Positions 15,526 through 25,021 are shown, counted from the first letter of the stretch. The stretch is 64,000 nt of DNA from Pseudohongiella sp. (GCF_011050365.1 NZ_DRFV01000006.1:157291-221290), one strand, 5' to 3'. The notes: a model not told the origin generated them from the letters alone. Program-made: numbers and translations.

Positions 15526-18072
15526 TTAGAAGTTTACCTGCACACGTGAGTACACAAAACGACCATTCGGGCTGAAAGCACCGCCGGTAATGTACTTGTT
15601 GCTGGTAGTGCTGCTGAAGTCTACCGGACGCACTTGTTCCGGCATGGTGTTGAACACGTTATCAGCACCCAGGATAAAGGTGTAGCGATCGCCATACATG
15701 TAAGCGACTTCAGCACCAAATATCGTTTTTGCGCCTACATCATAGTCGCGGCTGGGGTCTGCACTGCTCGGCACTGACAGGTACTCACCGTAGTAGTTGG
15801 CCTGCAGTGTGAAACGCCAGTCGGAGACGTTGTGGTTGGCGCGGAAGTTCATACGGTCAGAAGGAATGCCGTCTTCCAGATCCGCGATGTTGGCGCGGGT
15901 CAGGATGCCAGGCGTGAACTCTTTCAACTCCTGCGTGGTGTAGGCGTAAGAGGCAGAGAAGTCGGTGGTGCCCATCTCCTGCCAGTCCATTGACCAGGAA
16001 CCAACAATTTCCACACCTTCGTTGGTGGTGCTCATGTCGTTGGTGTAGTAGTTGAACGACACGATGCTACGTGCACCAGAGATACCCGAGTCTTCCAGTT
16101 CCTGGGCGATAGCCGGTGTAATGTCGAAGGTAGCCGAGTTCAGGATGCGGTCATCGATATCAATCTTGTAATAGTCGATAGACAGATCCAGGCCGCCGAT
16201 TTCAGCCGTCCAGCCGATGCTGAAGTTGGTGGCGTCTTCTGGCGCCAGTTCTTCACCGCCGAAGCGCTGTGCAATCGGGTTGGTGGGTGGAATCTGACCC
16301 TGTGTCACCGGGATGGAATCGACAACACCGGTTGAGATGTTGGAGATGTTAGCCTGGCCTGGCGACGGGGCACGGAAACCGGTGCTGACCGTACTACGAA
16401 TATTCATGGTATCAGTCAGGCGGTAGCGGGCACTCAACTTGCCATTGGTGGTGTCACCAAAGGTGTTGTAGAAGTCCTCGTAACGCAGGGCAGCACCCAG
16501 CAACAGGCGCTCGGTAACGTCTACTTCGAGGTCGACGTAGAAGCCCCAGTTTTTGCGATCCCAGCTACCCTGCTGGTCCAGACCGAAGCCCTGGAAACCG
16601 TCAGAACCAACGCCAAAGCCCTGGCTTGCATACGGCCCGATGCGGAATGAATCCTGATCTTCCGAGCGTACCTTGAAGATCTCGCGACGCCATTCAATAC
16701 CGTAGGCCACGTTCAGGTCAGAGTACATGCCTACGTCGAAGCCTTTAACCAGGTCGACGTTGAAGTTGTTTTCGATGGTGGTGTAGATACCCGGTTCGAA
16801 ATAGCTGGGTGACTCCGGACCCATGGATGGGTTGGTGGTGTTGTCCAGGAAGTAAGTGATTTCCGAGAAACCATTGCCGATGCTGACATCGTAACTGGTG
16901 CCATCGTCAAACTCGCCACGGATACCGGTCACGTTGGACATGTCGGTATTGCTGCCGCCGAACAAAGGCGTGTAACCGCCCGGATAGCGTTCGGTAAAGG
17001 AGAAACAGTTCGGGTTGGCAAGGCTTGCATCGCGCGCAGCCAGTGAACTGGTCACGCCTGTCTGCGGATTAACACCGGTCGGGATGATAGGGCAGCCGAC
17101 ACCGTCGTTAGGCGTCAGGTCTGCGAACAACTGTCGGCGTGGGCTGCCAGTTGTGAAGACACCGCCGCGGTTTTCCGGGTTACGGAAGAAGAAACCCAGC
17201 TCGACGTCTTTTTCAGAGTAACCGCTGAATGAGTACAGTTCCTGATCCGTGCTCAATTGCAGACCGGCATTCAGGAAGAAGTTCATCATTTCAGTGTCGG
17301 GCAGACCCTGGTACTGCGCATTGACACGCACTGCGTTATTGCCGGCGTCAATCAGAGCCTGGGCATCGCCACGCTGGATCGAGCGGTCGCTGCGGCGCTG
17401 GTCAGTCTTGTCAAAGCTGATGCTGGCAAAACCGTTGTCGCCCAGCTGGAAGCCAACGTTACCGGCGAAGTAGTTCAGCATACCGTCGTCAGTTTCGCTC
17501 AGACGGCCATGTTTGGCTTCGAAGGTCGCGCCTTCGGAGTTTTCTTTCAGGATAAAGTTGATAACACCGGCGATGGCATCAGAGCCGTACTGGGCTGATG
17601 CACCGTCACGCAGCACTTCAACCTGACGCAGCGCGATGGGTGGAATCTGGGCAACGTCCGGGAAGTGCGTACCGTTGCGGCCAAACTGGATGGCAGCCGA
17701 GCGGTGACGGCGTTTACCGTTGATCAGTACCAGGGTGTTGTCCGCTGGCAGGCCACGCAGAGTCGCAGGGCGTACCAGTGAGTTGGAGTCGTTAATGTCC
17801 TGAACGTCGACGTTAAACGTCGGGATCAGGTTACGCAGCAGGTCGTTCATGTCCGATGTACCCTGGTCCTGGAAATCCTGGGCCGAGAATACGTCGATAG
17901 GAGCAGCAGATTCGAGGGCAGTTCGTGGGGCGCCCCGGGAACCGGTCACTACTACTTCTTCAAGTTCCGGTGCAGCTTCCTGAGCAAATGCTGACGGTGC
18001 GCCAACAACAGCCATGGAACCAAGCAACACCAACGTGGAGGAGAGTGTGCAGAGTTTTGGAGACTTATTCAT
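15526..18072 (-). CDS. TonB-dependent outer-membrane receptor (regulated by the neighbouring ToxR-like protein, inferred)
   Basis: 848 aa. Signal peptide about 1-30 (ending SAFAQ). TonB box ELEEVVVTGS, plug with IDVFSAQDFQDQGTSDMNDL, TLRGLPADNTLVLINGKRRH and VEVLRDGASAQYGSDAIAGV. The barrel ends YSRVQVNF with a terminal Phe. The start ATG at 18072 has AAGGA nine bases upstream. It differs from the paralogous pair at 11009 and 28152 and belongs to the group often found near sugar, peptide or aromatic uptake genes; the substrate cannot be told from sequence. The gene has its own terminator, a candidate promoter at 18132-18159, and a tandem repeat array further upstream facing the regulator gene. 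Confidence 0.92.
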   Translation of the reverse strand: MNKSPKLCTLSSTLVLLGSMAVVGAPSAFAQEAAPELEEVVVTGSRGAPRTALESAAPIDVFSAQDFQDQGTSDMNDLLRNLIPTFNVDVQDINDSNSLVRPATLRGLPADNTLVLINGKRRHRSAAIQFGRNGTHFPDVAQIPPIALRQVEVLRDGASAQYGSDAIAGVINFILKENSEGATFEAKHGRLSETDDGMLNYFAGNVGFQLGDNGFASISFDKTDQRRSDRSIQRGDAQALIDAGNNAVRVNAQYQGLPDTEMMNFFLNAGLQLSTDQELYSFSGYSEKDVELGFFFRNPENRGGVFTTGSPRRQLFADLTPNDGVGCPIIPTGVNPQTGVTSSLAARDASLANPNCFSFTERYPGGYTPLFGGSNTDMSNVTGIRGEFDDGTSYDVSIGNGFSEITYFLDNTTNPSMGPESPSYFEPGIYTTIENNFNVDLVKGFDVGMYSDLNVAYGIEWRREIFKVRSEDQDSFRIGPYASQGFGVGSDGFQGFGLDQQGSWDRKNWGFYVDLEVDVTERLLLGAALRYEDFYNTFGDTTNGKLSARYRLTDTMNIRSTVSTGFRAPSPGQANISNISTGVVDSIPVTQGQIPPTNPIAQRFGGEELAPEDATNFSIGWTAEIGGLDLSIDYYKIDIDDRILNSATFDITPAIAQELEDSGISGARSIVSFNYYTNDMSTTNEGVEIVGSWSMDWQEMGTTDFSASYAYTTQELKEFTPGILTRANIADLEDGIPSDRMNFRANHNVSDWRFTLQANYYGEYLSVPSSADPSRDYDVGAKTIFGAEVAYMYGDRYTFILGADNVFNTMPEQVRPVDFSSTTSNKYITGGAFSPNGRFVYSRVQVNF

Positions 18073-18131
18073 TTAATTTTCCTTCTTCTGTAGTAAGTGC
18101 GTCTTTTTCTAGAGCCGATTAAGAGCCTGCC

Positions 18132-18159
18132 GCTATAAAATTATTATTAGGTTACGCAA
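18132..18159 (-). promoter_or_regulatory. Candidate promoter of the 848-residue TonB receptor gene
   Basis: On the minus strand TTGCGT (18154-18159) and TATAGC (18132-18137) are 16 bases apart, giving a leader of about 55 bases. The half-site array ends 39 bases upstream, a usual distance for an activator. Confidence 0.45.
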
Positions 18160-18198
18160 TACGGCAGTCCGATTATGGTTACATATCTGCATTAAAGT

Positions 18199-18252
18199 CC
18201 TCCTAAAAACCTTCTCAATACCTCCTAAAACGCTCTCAAAGCCTCAGAACAC
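18199..18252. repeat. Tandem array of five 11-bp half-sites, probable activator binding region
   Basis: CCTCCTAAAAA (18199), CCTTCTCAATA (18210), CCTCCTAAAA (18221), CGCTCTCAAAG (18231) and CCTCAGAACAC (18242) follow each other at 10-11 bp. CCTCCTAAAA recurs exactly after 22 bp, two helical turns. OmpR/PhoB-type winged-helix proteins bind such direct repeats, and the adjacent gene encodes one of this DNA-binding class. Confidence 0.6.
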
Positions 18253-18462
18253 GGGGTGTTGATCAGGTTCGGGAGACTCTGCTTTGACATTCTGTCAAGG
18301 CACAGCTGCCAGAACCGGATTCATGTATATAAACACAAAACCAAAAGAAAAAATATAAGGATATCGGTATTTTAAGGGGGGCAGTGGATCAAGCGCGTTA
18401 GCACATGGCGTTAATCCCAGCGGCCAGCCGGAGTTTAACGGTTCTGGCGCTTTCAAGAGTGT

Positions 18463-20655
18463 TCAGTGAACCCGGGCTGCGTCCAGGGTTGATGCCTGTG
18501 CCAGACGCTGAGCAAGATAGTGCTGGAGTTCGCTCCAGTCCTGTTCCGTCCACAGGTTGTTTTTCATCATCATGCGTTGATTATCATAGGCTTCACGGGA
18601 TTGTCTGCTCAGGGCGACACCGGTGACAGCTTCCATGGCCATGACGCCCTCCATCAATCGGCGCTGCCATGTCAGCCCGGCGCCCAGAGACTCCAGCAAG
18701 GCCAGGTATTCCGGCGAATACAGCACTTTGTCGGAGAAGTACTTCTCGGCCAGGTGAGTGACGTTGAACAGCCGTCGCAAGTGCACCGGTGGCAGATTTT
18801 GCCAGTACTGCACGCCCCGTTCGATGTCGCCAACCATGAGCGCCAGCACACCGTTGTTGTAGTAGAAGTCGGGGTTGTCACGCAAGGCCGCGTGATAGGC
18901 CGGTGTGTCGGCCTGAATGTCGCCGGCCAGGAAGCCCATGGTGTTTTCCGAATAGTGCGTCAGAATGCCTTCGAGGTCGACTTCACGTTGCTGGTTCAGG
19001 TAAATCCGGGCCTGCCGGAAATCGCCCAGGGCGGCCAGATTAACCGCAACCGATCCCAGGAAAGCAACATGATAGGGTCGTTGTTGCAGTTGATTTTTGC
19101 GCGCCATCACTGACTCGGCGGGTGTCAGTATATTGGTGCGGTAGCTCCAGGCCTCGTCCGGTGATATCTCAAACGGCCCGGCCTCTGCTGCCTGCTCGAG
19201 AAATTGTGCGGCTTCGTCGTACATACGCGCACCGATCAGCAGCAGGGCGTAGTGGCTGAGCGCAAAATGCGGCGGCGTGCCGGACAGAATCTGCTCGCGC
19301 AGCTGCATCTCCTGCTGAATATAGCTGGAGCCTCGCAAGCGCAATTTGATGGCGTGGATGGAGTCCAGTATGTCGCTGTCCGGATTGATCTGGGAGATCT
19401 GTCGGTGAGTGTCCAGCACCAGCTGGTACATCTTGTTTATTTTTTCCTCGCCGCTGTATACGGCCAGATTATTGGCGGCGGTAGCGACGCCGTGATAGGC
19501 GTTGAGAAACGTCGGATCCAGTTCAATGGCGGCCTGATGGGATTCGATTGCCCGTTCCCAGTCTGGCGGGCTGAACTGATTATTGTAAAACTCCCCGCGC
19601 AGGAAGTGTTCATATGCCATGGCATTGGTCGTCCCCCAGTCACGCATCTGCGTGCGTTCGCTCTCATTGAGATACACCCGGAGCGCGCTGGTGACATTGG
19701 AGACAATTTCATCCTGGACCGCAAAAATATCATTCATGGGCAGGTCGAACTGATCTGAGTACTGGCGCAGGCCGTCACTGGCGCGAACCAGTTGCACAAT
19801 CACGCGCAAGCGCCCCTCCGAGGTCATGACGCTGCCTTGCAGCACGTGATCTGCCTGTTGCAGATAGCTGTCGTCATAACGGCGGCTGGCTGCCATCAAT
19901 TCTGCGTTACGGGCAGGGGACAGCACCTGCAGGTGTCCCAGCTTGGAGAGGCCGTGAATCAGCGATTCGCGCAGTCCTTCAGCCAGAATCTGGTTCTCGT
20001 CACTGAAGTCCCGCGAAGCAAACGGCAACACTGCCAGCTTAACAACGCCGTTGGCTTCGGGTGTGGTTTCCGGGCTGCGCAACAACAGGGGCGCACTGAT
20101 CACCAGCGTGCCCAGCATGGCGGCGATGGCCAGTTTGCGCCATAAAGTCCACCGGCTGCCTGTTGCGGAAGAGTCGTGACCCGGGCCTGATGTCGGCGCC
20201 GCATCCGGTTGCCCGGCGGCGTGAGTCGGGTTGCCTGCGCTGCCGGTGCTGCCTGCGTCAGCCGCTACAACCGTCTCAGATTCGGCGGCGACGGATTGCG
20301 GCGCCCCGGTCGTAACCCGCGCAATCAGCGTATACCCGCGTTTGGGGATGGTTTTGATATAACTGGGGTTGTGCGCATTGTCCTGCAGCGCGCTGCGTAA
20401 TTCGGCAATAGCCTTGTGCACAGCGTGGTCAGAGGCGATCGGCGAGCGCCAGATGGTTTCCAGAAACTCCCCGGGGCTGACGACGTTGCCGGCACGTTCG
20501 ATGAGAAGCTTGAGCACATCCATGCTGCGAGGCGTGATCTTGGTCTCCACACCATTTTTTTCGACCGTACAGGCCCCCGGTGATAGCAGCCAGTCACCGA
20601 TCAGGAGTGTTTGATAGTCATGCGCTGAGGATGTCTTTTTTTGGGTCATGGCCAT
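18463..20655 (-). CDS. ToxR/CadC-like membrane-bound transcription regulator with TPR sensor region
   Basis: 730 aa. OmpR/PhoB-type winged-helix domain at about 17-112 (ITPRSMDVLKLL, SDHAVHKAIAELRSAL, YIKTIPKRGYTLI). An Ala/Gly/Pro-rich linker follows (113-168), then one membrane helix (about 172-192), a TolB-like domain (about 205-330, LAVLPFASRDFSDENQILAEGLRESL) and a long TPR-rich periplasmic part to the end. No receiver domain is present, so it is a one-component regulator sensing through the periplasmic region. It faces the TonB receptor gene in the same direction and is divergent from the amine oxidase; both are likely targets. Signal unknown. Start at 20655 (MAM) or 20649. Confidence 0.88.
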   Translation of the reverse strand: MAMTQKKTSSAHDYQTLLIGDWLLSPGACTVEKNGVETKITPRSMDVLKLLIERAGNVVSPGEFLETIWRSPIASDHAVHKAIAELRSALQDNAHNPSYIKTIPKRGYTLIARVTTGAPQSVAAESETVVAADAGSTGSAGNPTHAAGQPDAAPTSGPGHDSSATGSRWTLWRKLAIAAMLGTLVISAPLLLRSPETTPEANGVVKLAVLPFASRDFSDENQILAEGLRESLIHGLSKLGHLQVLSPARNAELMAASRRYDDSYLQQADHVLQGSVMTSEGRLRVIVQLVRASDGLRQYSDQFDLPMNDIFAVQDEIVSNVTSALRVYLNESERTQMRDWGTTNAMAYEHFLRGEFYNNQFSPPDWERAIESHQAAIELDPTFLNAYHGVATAANNLAVYSGEEKINKMYQLVLDTHRQISQINPDSDILDSIHAIKLRLRGSSYIQQEMQLREQILSGTPPHFALSHYALLLIGARMYDEAAQFLEQAAEAGPFEISPDEAWSYRTNILTPAESVMARKNQLQQRPYHVAFLGSVAVNLAALGDFRQARIYLNQQREVDLEGILTHYSENTMGFLAGDIQADTPAYHAALRDNPDFYYNNGVLALMVGDIERGVQYWQNLPPVHLRRLFNVTHLAEKYFSDKVLYSPEYLALLESLGAGLTWQRRLMEGVMAMEAVTGVALSRQSREAYDNQRMMMKNNLWTEQDWSELQHYLAQRLAQASTLDAARVH

Positions 20656-21117
20656 GCTTTCTTTTTATACCAGTATGCAAACAAATACTACGTCAAAGGT
20701 CAAGATTTTGTGTCAATGATTTGACTTCTGTTTCGCCAGGGGAAAACTGTTACTTTAACGACATCCGGCACTCCTCAAAATTGCAGAAATTTGATCTCAC
20801 CCGGACCGCGTCAGGCCGACAGGTTCAACATCGTTGATGCAATTTAAGGGCCAGCAAGGTTGTCAGGGGTAAGGGCGAAACAGCGCCAGGATCCGGCCCG
20901 GGCGTGCGCCATGATGATGCGCGCCCGTTCTGCGCGCACCATCCTGGGGCCCGCCAGCGGGGTGCCGGAGAAATTTTAGTAGGTTTTGGGGATCTTTCAG
21001 GCAGGACTTTGTTCCCTTGTTTGGGTAATAATGCAAGAGTACAAGCAGTCCGGGGTGGCAATTCGCTTTATTGCGTCCCCCCGATTTACAAGAATTAGAT
21101 CGCAGAGGATTACATCC
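20656..21117. other. Divergent intergenic region, regulator and amine oxidase
   Basis: 462 bases. Near the regulator gene, GTCAATGATTTGAC (20712-20725) is an inverted repeat and GTCAA recurs nearby, a possible operator. At about 20911-20940 TGCGCGC/GCGCGCA can form a hairpin. An open frame continues upstream from the oxidase start but lacks protein character. No firm promoter found. Confidence 0.5.
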
Positions 21118-22689
21118 GTGTCAAAACCCGTTTCCCGTCGAGAATTTTTGAATCTTATCGCCGCCACCGGTGGCGTTGCCGCTGTGCTTGGCATAGGTGG
21201 CGCGCTGGGTCTTATTCCCGGCACTACCTCTGCCAGTGTCCCCAATCTGATGCCGCTGAACGGCCAGCGCAAACGCGTGTTGATTCTGGGGGGAGGTATC
21301 TCTGGTCTGACAACCGCATACGAGCTTGGCAAGGCCGGCTATGATTGCACCGTGCTGGAGGCCTCACATCGCTGCGGCGGACGCGTCATGACCGTGCGTC
21401 ATGGTGACCTCATTGATGAAATAGGCAATCCGCAGATTTGTAACTTCGATGATGAACCTCATCTGTATTTCAATTGTGGTGCCGCCCGGATTCCCAGTAC
21501 ACATGCCAATGTGCTGGCCTATTGCAAGGAGCTGGGTGTTGACCTGGAGATGTTCATCAATGAAAACAAGCAGGCTCTGGTCCATGATCCGGATCTCAAC
21601 GGCGGCAAGCCCATGCGTAACATTGATATCAGCACCAACCTGAAAGGGTTTATGGCCGAGCTGATGTGGAAGGGCTACAACAATGCCGAACTGGATCAGC
21701 CATTCACCGATGATGAGGCCCAGAAGATCGTGACCCTTATCCGTCAGTTTGGTGACCTGGACGCCAATGGCGAATACCACGGCAGCGGCAGAGCCGGTTA
21801 TGTTTCGGGTGGTTATATAGACGAAGGCGTGCATCATGAAATGATCAACATTCGTGACATCCTGCAGGCCAACGTTGGTCTGCTGCGCTCCACTCTGCTG
21901 GAAAATGAAGGCGAGACCGCGCCCATGCTGATGCAGCCGGTGCACGGTATGGACAATATCATCAAGGCTTTCACCCGCCAGCTTGACGGCAAGATTGAAT
22001 ACCATGCCATGGTGGCGGGGGTTTATGACCATGGCGACAGGGTACATGTGCTGTACGACAAGGACGGCGAGCGTCACCGTGTGGAAGCCGACTATGTGTT
22101 TAACTGTATTCCATCCCACCTCATGGTGGGTATAGATAATAACCTGCCTGAAGCATACATCACCGCCATGCGTCAGATTGGCCGCGGGGAAGCTTACAAA
22201 GGGGCTTTCCAGATGAAAGAACGATTCTGGGAAAAAGACAGCATTTACGGTGGCATCACCTGGACCAATCAGCCGATCCGTCAGCTGTGGTATCCGTTCC
22301 ATGGTTTGCTGAAACAGAAGGGCGTGATGCTCGCTGCCTATGACTACGGTGGCGGCTCTGAGTTCATGCGTATGACTCACGAAGAGCGCATCGAGGCCAT
22401 GCTGGCACAAGGTGAGCAGGTGCACCCGGAGTACCGTGAAATGGCGGAAAACGGCATTACCATCGCCTGGCACCGTATGAATCACATGCTGGGCTGCTCT
22501 GCCCGTTGGGGGCAAATGACACCGGAGAAAATGCAATACTACCGTGCACTGCAGCAACCCAGTGGCCGTCATTACTTTATTGGTGATCAGGTGAGTATTC
22601 ATGCCGCGTGGATGGAAAGCGCCATTCAGTCGGCACACTGGGCGTTAGCGCATATGGATCAGCAAGTCCGGGCAGAAGTCGGCGCCTGA
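21118..22689 (+). CDS. Tat-exported flavin monoamine oxidase family protein
   Basis: 523 aa from the GTG at 21118 (AGAGGA nine bases upstream), which puts a twin-arginine signal at the N-terminus: SRREFLNLI followed by a hydrophobic, Gly/Ala-rich stretch to about residue 40. FAD-binding VLILGGGISGLTTAYELGKAGYDCTVLEA follows, then GGRVMTVRHGDLIDE, and near the C-terminus YFIGDQVSIHAAWMESAIQSA closes the dinucleotide fold. The family oxidises amines or L-amino acids to imines with H2O2 release. Folded export with FAD fits the Tat route. It is divergent from the membrane regulator; whether it is controlled by it is inference. Substrate unknown. Confidence 0.87.
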   Translation: MSKPVSRREFLNLIAATGGVAAVLGIGGALGLIPGTTSASVPNLMPLNGQRKRVLILGGGISGLTTAYELGKAGYDCTVLEASHRCGGRVMTVRHGDLIDEIGNPQICNFDDEPHLYFNCGAARIPSTHANVLAYCKELGVDLEMFINENKQALVHDPDLNGGKPMRNIDISTNLKGFMAELMWKGYNNAELDQPFTDDEAQKIVTLIRQFGDLDANGEYHGSGRAGYVSGGYIDEGVHHEMINIRDILQANVGLLRSTLLENEGETAPMLMQPVHGMDNIIKAFTRQLDGKIEYHAMVAGVYDHGDRVHVLYDKDGERHRVEADYVFNCIPSHLMVGIDNNLPEAYITAMRQIGRGEAYKGAFQMKERFWEKDSIYGGITWTNQPIRQLWYPFHGLLKQKGVMLAAYDYGGGSEFMRMTHEERIEAMLAQGEQVHPEYREMAENGITIAWHRMNHMLGCSARWGQMTPEKMQYYRALQQPSGRHYFIGDQVSIHAAWMESAIQSAHWALAHMDQQVRAEVGA

Positions 22690-22790
22690 TTCATTGCCAG
22701 TTTGATCTGCATCAAAATAGGGCTCTCCCGCTGAACTTAGTATGACGTGGTTTTTGTTCAATCACCGATGACTGATAGGCGGGAGATACC

Positions 22791-23183
22791 ATGATAAATA
22801 GATCAACTCTGCAAAAAACCTTGCTGGTGACCGGTTTGCTGTTCGGCAGCCAAACGGCGCTGGCGCAGATTGAGGGTGTATACAAGTCAGATAGCGGCGA
22901 CGACTGCATTCTTACCATTTCCGAAATCAATATCCCTGTTCCCAAGTTTGGCGATGCCTATTACCGCATTGAATCGCGTGGGATAGCTGCCTGCATGTGG
23001 GACGGTGTGGGTATTTCCATCTCCACCAATCTGACGGGCGGCTACGTCACCCTGCCGCCGGTGCACAATCGCGTAAGCATTAATGCCAAGTGGCTTTTCG
23101 GGCCCACCAGTCCAAAGATTGAGATGGAGCAGCGCAATGCGGATGGCGAGCATGTGCTTACCGGGACCTTTACCCGGCAATAA
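22791..23183 (+). CDS. Small secreted protein of unknown function
   Basis: 130 aa. Signal peptide about 1-25 (SQTALAQ); GGGAG lies eight bases before the ATG. The mature part has two cysteines (CILTISEIN and ACMWDG) that could form a disulfide, a predicted beta-rich character (alternating hydrophobics, VTLPPVHNRVSI) and ends TGTFTRQ. I do not recognise a family. It has the look of a small periplasmic lipocalin-like or DUF-type protein. Encoded alone between the amine oxidase and the acyl-CoA ligase, followed by a strong hairpin. Confidence 0.72.
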   Translation: MINRSTLQKTLLVTGLLFGSQTALAQIEGVYKSDSGDDCILTISEINIPVPKFGDAYYRIESRGIAACMWDGVGISISTNLTGGYVTLPPVHNRVSINAKWLFGPTSPKIEMEQRNADGEHVLTGTFTRQ

Positions 23184-23220
23184 CACGCCAGTTGCTATTC
23201 ATTCTTCCTGAATGCGAAAG

Positions 23221-23250
23221 TGCGGGAGCCGCGGGGAAGCGGTTCCCGCA
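23221..23250. terminator. 12-bp GC-rich hairpin after the small secreted protein gene
   Basis: TGCGGGA-G-CCGC (23221-23232) pairs with GCGG-T-TCCCGCA (23239-23250), one G-U wobble, loop GGGGAA. No T run follows. It separates the small gene from the ligase promoter. Confidence 0.5.
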
Positions 23251-23293
23251 AGACCTGTGTGTGCATAAGCTACGGAATGGCTCCGTCGTAAGT

Positions 23294-23305
23294 TGAATGC
23301 ATTCA
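23294..23305. promoter_or_regulatory. Perfect 12-bp palindrome upstream of the ligase promoter, candidate TetR operator
   Basis: TGAATGCATTCA lies seven bases before the -35 box at 23313. A related inverted pair CATTC/GAATG occurs about 90 bases upstream near 23200-23214. A TetR gene follows the ligase. Assignment to that regulator is inference. Confidence 0.4.
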
Positions 23306-23312
23306 CAATCTG

Positions 23313-23341
23313 TTGAACTGCGGCACAAGCTGGTTTAGTCT
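23313..23341 (+). promoter_or_regulatory. Candidate sigma70 promoter of the acyl-CoA ligase gene
   Basis: TTGAAC (23313-23318) and TAGTCT (23336-23341), spacer 17, 39 bases before the start codon at 23381. Confidence 0.5.
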
Positions 23342-23380
23342 TCTTGTTTTCGCCGAACAACCGTGTCAGGAGCAGAATAA

Positions 23381-25021
23381 ATGACAATGCAACAGACTCC
23401 ACTCTTAATGCACCGGCTGATGGATCGGGGTGCCATGCTGCAACCCGATGTTGAAGTCTTGACGGCTACTGCCGATGGCGCCCGCAGCCAGACCATGCTG
23501 GAAACCCGCAACCGTGCCCACCAGCTGGCTCATGCATTAAAGGATGCCGGTATCGAGATCGGTGACCGTGTCGGGACGTTCATGTGGAATGGCTCCCGTC
23601 ACCTCGAGGCTTATCACGCTGTCGCCTGTATGGGTGCGGTGATTCATACGCTCAACATCCGACTGTCTCCGGTTGACCTGGAATACATCATCAATCACGC
23701 GCAGGACAAGATCATCATTGTTGATGCTGACGTTCTGCCCGCGCTGGAAAAGCTGGCAGGCAAGATGCCCAGTGTGGAAAAAATTGTGGTCGCTGCCGAG
23801 CCCGGGTTTGAAAACTGGGAAACCAGCTTGCCCAATGCCATCGATTACGAAGAGTTCATTAAAGGCAAACCCACCCAATATCAGTGGCCGGAAATAGACG
23901 AAAACTCGGCTATGGGTCTGTGTTATACCAGCGGCACTACGGGCAAACCCAAAGGTGTGATGTATACCCACCGCGCCAATTATCTGCATACCGTTGCTAT
24001 TGCGATGACCGATGTCATGGGGCTGTCGGCAACCGATACCTTGCTGGGTATTGTGCCCATGTTCCACGCCAACGCCTGGGGCCTGCCCTGGGTGGCCTGC
24101 ATGCTGGGTATGAAACAGGTGTATCCGCATCGGTTCATGGTGCCTGATCACCTGGCCCGCATGATCATGGATTATGATGTCACCATTTCGGCTGGCGTAC
24201 CTACGATCTGGCAAGGGGTAAAAGGCCTGATCGAGGCCAATCCGGGCAAGTATAAATTCAGTGCGCTGACACGGCTGACCTGCGGTGGTTCAGCGCCGCC
24301 CCCGTCACTGATCGAGTGGTTCTGGGAGGCGCTGGGTGTGGAAATGGTGCAGGGTTGGGGCATGACCGAGACCAGTCCGCTGGCCACCATCAGTCGCCGC
24401 ACCGGCAAGCGCAAGCATCTGGATATGGGCGATGCCGAGCGGGCCGCCAATCAGGCCAAAGCCGGTTTGCCGATTCCGGGGCTGGAGATTGAGATTTTTG
24501 ATGATGAATGGAATGTGCTGCCGCACGATGGTAAGGCGTTCGGCGAACTGCTGATCCGTGGTCCCTGGATTTGTTCGGAATATTTCAACAACCCGCAGCC
24601 GGACAAATTCCACGATGGCTGGCTGGTCACAGGCGATGTTGCCAAGATTGATCCGGAAGGTTACATCATCATCACTGACCGCTCCAAAGACCTGATCAAA
24701 TCAGGTGGTGAGTGGATATCATCCGTCGATCTGGAAAACCACATCGCTGGTTTGGCTGCTGTGTCCCAGGCCTGCGTCGTGGCGCATCCGCATCCGCGCT
24801 GGGATGAGCGCCCGGTAGCATTGGTTATCAAAAAACCGGATGCCGAGCTGACGCCGGAACAGGTCATCGCGCATTGTGATGGCAAATTTGCCAAATGGCA
24901 GCTGCCGGATGATGTGTTGTTCGTGGATTCGATTCCGTTGACTGCGACAGGCAAGATGGACAAAAAAGTCGTTCGTGCACAACTGGAAGCCGACGGTTAT
25001 AAACTGCCGGACCAACGCTAA
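23381..25021 (+). CDS. Acyl-CoA ligase (AMP-forming), medium-chain/DmdB-like
   Basis: 546 aa; AGGAG lies nine bases upstream of the ATG. AMP-binding enzyme signatures: CYTSGTTGKPKGVMYTHR (P-loop-like motif, about 182), WGMTETSPL (about 325), GWLVTGDVAKID and DRSKDLIKSGGEWIS (hinge), and a C-terminal GKMDKK with the catalytic lysine. The wording MWNGSRHLEAYHAVACMGAV and TLNIRLSPVDLEYIINHA is that of the medium-chain ligase group which includes AlkK and DmdB (3-methylmercaptopropionate-CoA ligase). Cytoplasmic activation of a carboxylic acid to its CoA thioester. With the TetR and acyl-CoA dehydrogenase genes downstream it looks like an inducible acid-degradation set. Confidence 0.88.
   Translation: MTMQQTPLLMHRLMDRGAMLQPDVEVLTATADGARSQTMLETRNRAHQLAHALKDAGIEIGDRVGTFMWNGSRHLEAYHAVACMGAVIHTLNIRLSPVDLEYIINHAQDKIIIVDADVLPALEKLAGKMPSVEKIVVAAEPGFENWETSLPNAIDYEEFIKGKPTQYQWPEIDENSAMGLCYTSGTTGKPKGVMYTHRANYLHTVAIAMTDVMGLSATDTLLGIVPMFHANAWGLPWVACMLGMKQVYPHRFMVPDHLARMIMDYDVTISAGVPTIWQGVKGLIEANPGKYKFSALTRLTCGGSAPPPSLIEWFWEALGVEMVQGWGMTETSPLATISRRTGKRKHLDMGDAERAANQAKAGLPIPGLEIEIFDDEWNVLPHDGKAFGELLIRGPWICSEYFNNPQPDKFHDGWLVTGDVAKIDPEGYIIITDRSKDLIKSGGEWISSVDLENHIAGLAAVSQACVVAHPHPRWDERPVALVIKKPDAELTPEQVIAHCDGKFAKWQLPDDVLFVDSIPLTATGKMDKKVVRAQLEADGYKLPDQR

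Larger units (their letters stand above)
18073..18462. other. Regulatory intergenic region between receptor and regulator genes
   Basis: 390 bases. It contains the receptor leader, a candidate promoter (18132-18159, minus strand), the tandem half-site array (18199-18252) and about 200 bases of AT-rich sequence before the regulator's stop codon in which I see no gene. Confidence 0.6.

Noticed and set aside
21364..22638. Minus-strand open frame of 424 codons opposite the amine oxidase
   Set aside because: It is fully antisense to a well-supported FAD oxidase, has His/Gln/Thr-rich composition typical of a reversed GC-rich gene, and matches no family.
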